NCBI GenBank assembly: GCA_036639955.1
Contig: JAVWHP010000035.1
Location: 1 to 5,372, forward strand
DNA length: 5,372 nucleotides
Direction: 5' to 3'
Source of the DNA: JAVWHP01 sp036639955
GTDB lineage: Bacteria; Bacillota_I; Bacilli_A; Erysipelotrichales; Erysipelotrichaceae
Both the position numbers and the translations under genes were made by a program. Within the stretch, counting starts at the first letter, position 1. Every line of letters begins with the position of its first letter. Shown in pieces: positions 1 through 4,862 of the stretch. The notes beneath the pieces were generated by a model. The model did not search any database. It was not told where the DNA came from and was given only the letters and a program-made list of their open reading frames with translations.

Positions 1-503
1 ATTATTTCTAGTGGTACTTTAATTTTTATTTCTCTTCCAAGAATATTAAATTCTAAGAATGCTATTCTTTTGTGTCGATCAATTTTAACTATTCTACTTT
101 CTTGACCAATTAAGGGTCCATCAGTTATAATCACTTGATCGTTTTCAATAACTCCGGATGAACGTTCAATTATCTTATCTTTATTCATAAGACTTTCGAT
201 ATATTCTTTTTCTTCTTTTTGAAGAGCTTCAGTTCCTTCATTATCATATTTTAATTCTTTAACTATACCTTTTTTTCTACCTCTTATTTCCACTATAAGT
301 TCTTGAAACTCTGATTGTTCCATTTCACTCTCAACAAATATATAAGACGGAAACATCGGTTTAGTTATAAAGTGGCATTCGCCATTTTTTTTAATACAAT
401 TTTCCACCATAGGGCAGAATGCTTTTAGTTTATCGTTTTCTTTTAAGTAGTTAACCAAGGCTAGTTCTTTTCCACCTTCAACAAACAAGACATACCACTT
501 CAT
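1..503 (-). CDS. loaP: LoaP-like NusG paralog, transcription antiterminator (3' end cut by window)
   Basis: The 167 visible codons have no stop, and the reading frame leaves the window at position 1; family length suggests only a few residues are missing. An N-terminal NGN domain (about residues 1-108) opens with MKWYVLFVEGGKE and carries the FPSYIFV core at 51-57. A C-terminal KOW domain (about 115-167) carries GPLIGQESRIVKIDRHKR at 129-146. This is the pattern of specialised NusG paralogs of the LoaP type, not of housekeeping NusG. Known LoaP proteins bind elongating RNA polymerase after recognising a leader RNA hairpin and suppress termination in long polysaccharide or antibiotic operons. 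The start codon overlaps the stop of the upstream sugar transferase (TAATG at 505-501) with only a weak Shine-Dalgarno, so translation is probably coupled. Its place just after the initiating sugar transferase suggests it serves the polysaccharide operon continuing to the left. C30, C36 and C43, the last followed by H44, are unexplained. The family call is firm; the target operon is inferred. Confidence 0.88.
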   Translation of the reverse strand, partial: MKWYVLFVEGGKELALVNYLKENDKLKAFCPMVENCIKKNGECHFITKPMFPSYIFVESEMEQSEFQELIVEIRGRKKGIVKELKYDNEGTEALQKEEKEYIESLMNKDKIIERSSGVIENDQVIITDGPLIGQESRIVKIDRHKRIAFLEFNILGREIKIKVPLEI

Positions 504-1867
504 TATTTTGCACCATCGTGAGAAATAACGGTCTTAAATGTTTTAATTAAAATTGTAATATCTAACCAAAAGCTCCAGTTACCAAAGTAGTAATCATCCA
601 TCTTTAAACGATCATCAAATGAAACGTCAGACCTTCCATGGGTTTGCCACATTCCAGTAATTCCTGGCTTAAATCCTATTACAGTTTTATAGTAAGTTCC
701 CATATCATCTTTTTCTCTTAGTAAATAAGGCCTTGGACCTACTAAACTCATTTCACCTTTAAGTACATTAATTAGTTGAGGGATTTCATCTAATGAAGTT
801 CGTCTTAACATATTTCCAGCTTTAGTAATTCTGGGGTCATTTTCTAATTTCTTATTCTTAAGGTATTCTTCCTTAACTTCTGGGTTTTCTTCCATCATTT
901 CTTCTAGAACTACTTCAGCATTAGGCACCATAGTTCTATATTTATATATCTTTATGACTTTTCCATTCTTTCCTACTCGATCCTGAGTAAAAAAGATTGG
1001 GTCTTGATCTCCGCTCTTATTATTCTTATATTTTACATATAGAGATAGTGGAGCTAAAAGAATTAAACCTGCAATACCTCCAAGTATATCAAGAAATCTT
1101 TTCATAAACTTCATATAGGTTGGGCCACTACCTTTAGTACTAGATATAACTATTTGTCCATCTAGATCTTCAATATTTGAATCAAAGGTTACTAGTCCAC
1201 TTGAAGACGGAATATATTTTATTTGATTTACTTTGCCACGTAGAATTGACATTATTTCATCTAGATCATGTCTACTGATTTCGGGGACAGCCACTACAAC
1301 TTGATCAATTTTGAAACTATCAAGCAAATGGTGTAAATCGCATAACTGAAAAATTCTATTTTTATCAATTACTCTAATTTTTTGTTTCAATTTAGGATAC
1401 GTATCGTTAATATCAACATAACCTTTTATATCCATTAAAGCAAATCTATTTGTTGCACATATTTCATCTAAAGCTAGTGCATTCAAACCTGCTCCAATTA
1501 TTAATACTCGATCTGTTAACATGTCTAGTAATAAATATCTGACAAATTTCGCTATTATTAGATTAAAAAATAGCATACATACAGCGAATAATGCATTCGC
1601 TATAATATGCCAATTAGTAACAAATATTATTGGAGTCAGGGTTAAACTCGCAAGAAAGAATGCAAAATGACTAGTAAACTGTAATCGAAATTCCTCCCAT
1701 ATTAGCGTAGTTTTTCCACTATAACAACCAAATACAAATTGTAATATAAAGTACAATAATATAAATCTGAATGTGTATTCACCACTATATTCTAAAATTA
1801 TACAAGTGAAGACTATTACTGCATATTGAATCAAAAAGCATATTGCTCCTAAGATTTTTCTCTTCAT
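503..1867 (-). CDS. Polyprenyl-phosphate hexose-1-phosphate transferase (WbaP/CpsE-type exopolysaccharide initiation enzyme)
   Basis: This membrane enzyme is expected to transfer a hexose-1-phosphate from a nucleotide sugar to undecaprenyl phosphate on the cytoplasmic face, the first step of repeat-unit synthesis for exopolysaccharide or capsule. In the 454-residue form, four hydrophobic helices fill about residues 5-110. A Rossmann-like segment follows (DRVLIIGAG at about 119-127, GYVD near 149). A further membrane helix at about 258-280 begins the catalytic domain. That domain shows KYRTM (309-313), RRTSLDEIPQ (355-364, with the Asp-Glu pair expected at the active site), SLVGPRP (374-380) and KPGITGMWQTHGRSD (400-414). 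The length fits full-size family members. I start at 1867 rather than the in-frame ATG at 1882, because that earlier ATG runs straight into GGGAGGAG, an excellent Shine-Dalgarno for 1867. The gene starts 17 nt after the upstream stop and its own stop overlaps loaP. The sugar cannot be read from sequence. Confidence 0.92.
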   Translation of the reverse strand: MKRKILGAICFLIQYAVIVFTCIILEYSGEYTFRFILLYFILQFVFGCYSGKTTLIWEEFRLQFTSHFAFFLASLTLTPIIFVTNWHIIANALFAVCMLFFNLIIAKFVRYLLLDMLTDRVLIIGAGLNALALDEICATNRFALMDIKGYVDINDTYPKLKQKIRVIDKNRIFQLCDLHHLLDSFKIDQVVVAVPEISRHDLDEIMSILRGKVNQIKYIPSSSGLVTFDSNIEDLDGQIVISSTKGSGPTYMKFMKRFLDILGGIAGLILLAPLSLYVKYKNNKSGDQDPIFFTQDRVGKNGKVIKIYKYRTMVPNAEVVLEEMMEENPEVKEEYLKNKKLENDPRITKAGNMLRRTSLDEIPQLINVLKGEMSLVGPRPYLLREKDDMGTYYKTVIGFKPGITGMWQTHGRSDVSFDDRLKMDDYYFGNWSFWLDITILIKTFKTVISHDGAK

Positions 1868-1872
1868 AACTA

Positions 1873-1880
1873 CTCCTCCC
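1873..1880 (-). promoter_or_regulatory. Ribosome binding site that sets the sugar transferase start
   Basis: GGGAGGAG on the minus strand ends 5 nt before the ATG at 1867. It lies inside the codons that follow the upstream ATG at 1882, so using 1882 would place the ribosome binding site within the coding region and leave that start without one. Confidence 0.8.
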
Positions 1881-1884
1881 ATTA

Positions 1885-2763
1885 TTAATTTTCGTGAACA
1901 ATATTTTTCATTAACATTGAGTTCCTCGATTTCTGTCTACTTTCTCTCTTTTTAATTTTAACTAAAATTAGTAATAAACCTACTCCAATAAGTATTAGTC
2001 CTAATATAACATTAATAATTAAATAATTTCTTCCTAATGCTACGATTAAATCGTACATATACTTAGGGTTTAAACTTATCTTTTGAAAGAACTTTTCAGC
2101 TAACATTACTGTTGGCAGTGCGCCAACTAATAATCCTGATCCAATAAAAACATATGAACCATATTCTCTTCTTCTTTTAGCTCTTGTATTAATTTTAAGC
2201 ATTAATACAGTTAATACTGCTATTAGTGTTAATAGTATCGGTGTTGCTATTACATAAATTTTATTAAACCTAGTTACTAAATCCGCATACATATTTATGT
2301 ATGGGAATTTAGTTAAATAAGAGTACTGTTTAACAATTGCTGTTATAAATGCTTCAACTCCTATATCCAGTGATTCATTCATAATAATGTTATTTTTGAC
2401 TATGTAAGTATTTACTGTATTTCTGATTCTTTTATCAATTTTTTTCGTAGATATATCTGCTTCTTCATGATTAAACATCTTCATTTCATATTCTATCATA
2501 TCGCTTCTTATATCTTCTTCAGTTATATAGCCTTCAAACATTTCCGTTGGAAAACCACTAGGCACTGCATTTAATCTAATAAATCGATTTAATTCTAGCG
2601 CTGTATTTTTATAATAGTCGACTTTATCAAGTGTCTTTATAAAATACCTTTCATTCATTACACTAAATCTCGTACTTGTCATTATAAGAACTAAAAATAT
2701 GAAGAATGCTATAAAGAATGAGAATATAAAATTGATTACTTTTTTTAATTTTCTTTTATCCAT
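1885..2763 (-). CDS. Four-helix membrane protein of unknown function in a sortase operon
   Basis: I do not recognise a named family with a known role. The 292-residue protein has a basic N-terminus and a membrane helix at about 10-30. An extracytoplasmic domain of about 135 residues (31-168) follows, then three more helices at about 169-190, 203-222 and 247-270. Basic stretches (RAKRRRE at 194-200; KIKKRESRQK after the last helix) place both termini and the middle loop in the cytoplasm by the positive-inside rule. The outer domain contains VPSGFPTEMFEGYITEEDI at about 67-85, a pattern I associate from memory with uncharacterised Firmicute membrane proteins. The start has AGGAG 7 nt upstream (2771-2775), formed by the last codons of the sortase gene, whose stop is only 2 nt away, so co-expression is very likely. 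It may present or process the surface protein or partner the sortase, but nothing in the sequence proves this. No catalytic motif is visible. Confidence 0.75.
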   Translation of the reverse strand: MDKRKLKKVINFIFSFFIAFFIFLVLIMTSTRFSVMNERYFIKTLDKVDYYKNTALELNRFIRLNAVPSGFPTEMFEGYITEEDIRSDMIEYEMKMFNHEEADISTKKIDKRIRNTVNTYIVKNNIIMNESLDIGVEAFITAIVKQYSYLTKFPYINMYADLVTRFNKIYVIATPILLTLIAVLTVLMLKINTRAKRRREYGSYVFIGSGLLVGALPTVMLAEKFFQKISLNPKYMYDLIVALGRNYLIINVILGLILIGVGLLLILVKIKKRESRQKSRNSMLMKNIVHEN

Positions 2764-2765
2764 AT

Positions 2766-3431
2766 CTATTCTCCTAGAATAGTAGGGCCACTTATCTTAT
2801 CTGCATATATAAACAATCTTTCTTGTTTAAAACCAATCCCATCTAATGGGTAGCATGTATATAAAATTAATTGTTCCTTCTTTTTTTGCTCTAAATCATA
2901 CATAGAGCTATCGTTGAATTTTCCGACCTTCATATTTGCAACTTTATATTTAAATATTCCATAATGAGTTGATAGCGTAATTTCATCGCCTTTATTTATA
3001 TTCCCAAACTCTTGGAAATAAGGTATTGTATGTCCTGCTATTAGTATTGTGCGATCAAAGCCTGGCAATATACTTCCTTGAAACATGCCTGCTCCATCTA
3101 ATAATGTCTCTTCACTGTCTCCGTAGAATAATTTAACATCTAAATTAATACTTGGCATTTCAATCTTTCCAAATAGATCTCCATAGCTTGGCATTTTAAC
3201 ATCCTTTAAGTAAAGTACTCCATCAGATTTTCCATTACTTCCATCATAAAGATTAACAGTTCTATCCGTAAAGGTTGGTTCATACTCATTGGCTATAGTA
3301 TTGTAAATAGAATATAAAGGCCTTAGAGTAGGACTCGCTAAACCATAAATGAGGCTATACCCTAATATTAAAAATGATAATGGCATACATATGTATGTAA
3401 ATACTTTTCTTATTTTAGATCTATGTTTCAT
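2766..3431 (-). CDS. Class D-type sortase (transpeptidase)
   Basis: Sortases are membrane-anchored cysteine transpeptidases that cut a C-terminal sorting signal on secreted proteins and join the protein to a cell-envelope amine. This 221-residue protein has a basic N-terminus and one membrane helix at about 13-32, giving a type II topology with the catalytic domain outside. The beta-barrel domain (about 84-212) begins with GKIEMPSINLDVKLFYG and carries the catalytic triad in order: His134 in LIAGHT, Cys193 in LILYTCYP, and Arg205 in KQERLFIYA. Size, the single N-terminal anchor and the motif pattern fit class D best; class E cannot be excluded by eye. The ATG overlaps the TAA of the preceding surface protein gene (TAATG at 3433-3429), so translation is probably coupled. 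A substrate-like protein encoded immediately upstream marks this as a dedicated sortase rather than a housekeeping one. All catalytic residues are present, so it should be active. Confidence 0.92.
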   Translation of the reverse strand: MKHRSKIRKVFTYICMPLSFLILGYSLIYGLASPTLRPLYSIYNTIANEYEPTFTDRTVNLYDGSNGKSDGVLYLKDVKMPSYGDLFGKIEMPSINLDVKLFYGDSEETLLDGAGMFQGSILPGFDRTILIAGHTIPYFQEFGNINKGDEITLSTHYGIFKYKVANMKVGKFNDSSMYDLEQKKKEQLILYTCYPLDGIGFKQERLFIYADKISGPTILGE

Positions 3432-3988
3432 TACTCTTTAACAATAAGTCCATTTTTTACTGCTATGATTCCAGCACCTGCTAAAATTAATGCGATAGTA
3501 GCACTAATAACTAATGTAATTGTGTAATCATCACCTGTATTCTTAATAGCTTTTTCCGTTTGGAAAATTAGTTTTCCTGACTTATCTGTGACAGATATTT
3601 TTTTATCTGCATAATTTGGTGAAATTGTTAATCCAAGAACATTACCAGCATCTTGAGCTATAACGATAATTTGATCTTGAATCTTTTTATCTATAGTCAT
3701 AATATCTGTTACTTTGTTATCAACTATTAATTGCTTAGCTGCTTTTATTTGAAGAACAATCTTATCTTTATCAGCAACTGTAATTCCTAAATTTTCTGTC
3801 TTAAGATAGTTCTCAGCCGCATTTAATTCAGCCGCTGGTAAATTAACCATCTTACCATCTACCATAACTCCACTCTTTAATTCTTCATAAATAGCTTTAG
3901 CTTCTGGTGATAACTCAGCTGCTTTAACGCTAACACCTATTGTAGCGCATATTAATAAACTTGCAAATAAACAAAATACTTTTTTCAT
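3431..3988 (-). CDS. Small secreted surface protein with noncanonical sorting-like tail, probable sortase substrate
   Basis: The 185-residue protein begins with a signal peptide (about 1-23, probable cleavage at VKA/AEL). The mature part is mostly helical and charged to about 115 (ELSPEAKAIYEELKSG, then LPAAELNAAENYL). A short beta-like segment follows (LTISPNYADKKISVTDKSGKLIFQ across about 120-143). It ends with IKNTGDD at 148-154, a hydrophobic stretch at about 156-177 and a short tail with two lysines. This copies the layout of a sortase signal, but IKNTG replaces LPXTG: the Thr-Gly is kept and the proline is lost. A cognate sortase directly downstream supports processing and envelope attachment. 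The start has AAGGAG (3996-4001) with a 7-nt spacer. It is the first operon gene, and I see no enzymatic motif, so a structural or matrix role is a guess. It could instead remain an ordinary C-terminally membrane-anchored protein. Confidence 0.83.
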   Translation of the reverse strand: MKKVFCLFASLLICATIGVSVKAAELSPEAKAIYEELKSGVMVDGKMVNLPAAELNAAENYLKTENLGITVADKDKIVLQIKAAKQLIVDNKVTDIMTIDKKIQDQIIVIAQDAGNVLGLTISPNYADKKISVTDKSGKLIFQTEKAIKNTGDDYTITLVISATIALILAGAGIIAVKNGLIVKE

Positions 3989-4084
3989 TTTTTTTCTCCT
4001 TGATTCCTCTTTATAAGAAATTCGATTTTTAAATAATAATAATAACTGCTAAAAATTAATAAATTTTAATTAAATTTACGTCTC

Positions 4085-4114
4085 ATTATAATTTAGAACT
4101 TTTTTAAATGTAAC
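4085..4114 (-). promoter_or_regulatory. Candidate sigma-A promoter for the sortase/polysaccharide operon
   Basis: On the minus strand a perfect TATAAT (4090-4085) is preceded by GTTACA (4114-4109, four of six matches to TTGACA) with an 18-nt spacer. Transcription would start near 4078 and give an untranslated leader of about 90 nt before the ATG at 3988. The site lies downstream of the terminator at 4231-4181, so it could drive the operon independently of that terminator. In such AT-rich DNA a chance TATAAT is quite possible. Confidence 0.45.
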
Positions 4115-4180
4115 TGTATATGTTATCATTTAGTTCATAAAAATAACTAATTCTATATATAATTTTAACGCTAATTAGGT

Positions 4181-4231
4181 AAAAAAGACATAGGTTCCCT
4201 TACCCAATAATGAGCAATTTAATCCTATGTC
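4181..4231 (-). terminator. Intrinsic terminator in the operon leader region
   Basis: On the minus strand GACATAGG (4231-4224) pairs perfectly with CCTATGTC (4194-4187), followed at once by six T (4186-4181). Two more A-T pairs can form inside across a bulged A. The loop of roughly 24-29 nt is long for a plain terminator and contains GGGTAAGGG. No gene ends nearby (bioY ends over 600 bp upstream behind its own terminator), so it must end either an unannotated RNA or an attenuated leader of the downstream operon. Confidence 0.75.
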
Positions 4232-4402
4232 CATGCTATTTAACAAAGTGCCTAAACAACTATTGCTATAAAAAGCATTTCATAAATAAATACTTAATTT
4301 ATACTGCCAAATAGTATAATAATACTTTAGAAATATTGCTTAAGAAAACCCTTTGTGAACTAGGATTTTGTAGTGACAATATTCGTGAAGAAGTCGCGAA
4401 CT
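4181..4402 (-). ncRNA. Candidate structured leader RNA or small RNA of about 220 nt
   Basis: This stretch is bounded by a plausible promoter (4437-4409) and a strong intrinsic terminator (4231-4181) and contains no convincing reading frame. On the minus strand it can form a 5' hairpin, with GTAG (4404-4401) pairing CTAC (4373-4370) around an inner imperfect TTCGCG/CACGAA stem. A 7-bp stem-loop, TTATACT/AGTATAA, lies at 4319-4299, and a short TGCT/AGCA hairpin at 4277-4264, before the terminator. AATCCTA (4367-4361) can also pair with TAGGATT (4227-4221), which overlaps the 5' arm of the terminator. I do not recognise a known riboswitch, T-box or 6S RNA. It may be a stand-alone small RNA or a terminator-controlled leader. 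The pairings are by eye, and short pairings arise easily by chance in AT-rich DNA. Confidence 0.38.
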
Positions 4403-4408
4403 ACGGTA

Positions 4409-4437
4409 AATATACAATATTTAGTCTATAATTGCAA
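4409..4437 (-). promoter_or_regulatory. Candidate promoter for the leader RNA
   Basis: On the minus strand TTGCAA (4437-4432, four of six) is followed by a 17-nt spacer and TATATT (4414-4409, five of six). The predicted start is near 4402, just at the beginning of the 5' hairpin of the candidate RNA. Spacing is ideal, but no TG extension is present. Confidence 0.42.
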
Positions 4438-4474
4438 GTATATTTGATTAATTTAATACATATAAAGTTTTTCA

Positions 4475-4491
4475 TTACATATATAATGTAA
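4475..4491. repeat. Perfect inverted repeat, possible operator
   Basis: TTACAT and ATGTAA flank a 5-nt ATATA centre. On the minus strand a TTGACA lies at 4515-4510, and a weak -10-like TACATT at 4490-4485 (19-nt spacer) would overlap the palindrome. That is the arrangement of a repressor site on a promoter. The AT-rich composition makes chance occurrence a real alternative. Confidence 0.25.
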
Positions 4492-4727
4492 GTTAATTAT
4501 TGCTAATAATGTCAAATAAGACCAATTTCTAGGGCTTTTTAAGTTTTTTATTTAAAAATAATATTTTTGCTTTTTATTTATTTTTTTTTATCAATTTATG
4601 ACAATAATATTTAAATAGCATATTATTAGTAACTATAAGTGCTCTCTCTTATAATAATAATGATATATTATCTTTTTTTAATATTTAATTTTCTTTTGTA
4701 CACTGTTTTTCAGTCCCCATAAATTAA
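4492..4727. other. AT-rich noncoding stretch with no supported gene
   Basis: No reading frame with a ribosome binding site is evident on either strand. The stretch contains T-rich low-complexity runs on the plus strand (about 4535-4600 and 4671-4695). It also has a TATAAG/CTTATA hairpin at 4634-4653 and a short ACTG/CAGT hairpin near 4701-4715. None is strong enough to name. Confidence 0.5.
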
Positions 4728-4803
4728 TTCTAAGACCTTTTACTCTTAACGGCATATAAATACATTCTAAACTCGTTACGAGTACGTATATGCGTTCTAA
4801 ACT
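4728..4803. repeat. Three imperfect direct repeats (TTCTAAACT core)
   Basis: On the plus strand TTCTAAACT occurs at 4765-4773 and again at 4795-4803, exactly 30 nt apart. A degenerate copy, TTCTAAGAC, lies at 4728-4736, 37 nt before the first. Upstream context is partly shared (ATAAATNNATTCTAA in two copies). The cluster sits directly behind the bioY terminator and could be a protein-binding array or remnants of a decayed duplication. Confidence 0.4.
4771..4783. repeat. Perfect 13-bp palindrome
   Basis: ACTCGT and ACGAGT flank a single T. It lies inside the direct-repeat cluster and is more GC-rich than its surroundings, so it is less easily explained by base composition. It could be a site for a dimeric regulator. 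No adjacent promoter is obvious. Confidence 0.4.
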
Positions 4804-4820
4804 ATGTCTAACAAGAGTAT

Positions 4821-4856
4821 AATAAAAACATATAGTGCATATAGCATCCATATGTT
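4821..4856 (-). terminator. Intrinsic terminator of bioY
   Basis: On the minus strand, 6 nt after the bioY stop codon, AACATATGG pairs with CTATATGTT (one G-T pair). The stem continues across a bulged A as TGC/GCA around a TATAT loop, and TTT and ATT follow. The stem is about 12 bp. This isolates bioY from the downstream operon. Confidence 0.8.
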
Positions 4857-4862
4857 AATTTC

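Noticed and set aside
4181..4231. T-box riboswitch, suggested by AAGGGAACC before the U-tract
   Set aside because: The conserved T-box sequence (AGGGTGGNACCGCG-like) and the downstream antiterminator/terminator arrangement are not present; the match is only a few bases.
4175..4234. 19-residue minus-strand frame (MDIGLNCSLLGK onwards) covering the terminator hairpin
   Set aside because: There is no Shine-Dalgarno before its ATG, and the hairpin arms explain the sequence better. It could be a leader peptide, but I see no support.
4254..4280. Tiny minus-strand frame encoding MLFIAIVV, a possible hydrophobic type I toxin peptide
   Set aside because: Eight residues is too short, there is no ribosome binding site, and there is no antisense promoter evidence.
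4634..4690. Plus-strand hairpin TATAAG/CTTATA with a downstream run of seven T as a terminator
   Set aside because: The T run does not follow the hairpin directly, the stem is purely AT-rich apart from one pair, and no plus-strand gene needs terminating.
4701..4720. GGGGACTG/CAGTG on the minus strand as a REP-type element or insertion sequence end
   Set aside because: The stem is only 4 bp, no second copy is present in the window, and no transposase gene or target duplication is visible.
3989..4862. CRISPR array, attachment site or tRNA in the long gap
   Set aside because: Repeats are only 9 nt with two exact copies, no regular repeat-spacer pattern exists, and no tRNA cloverleaf or conserved T-loop sequence was found on either strand.
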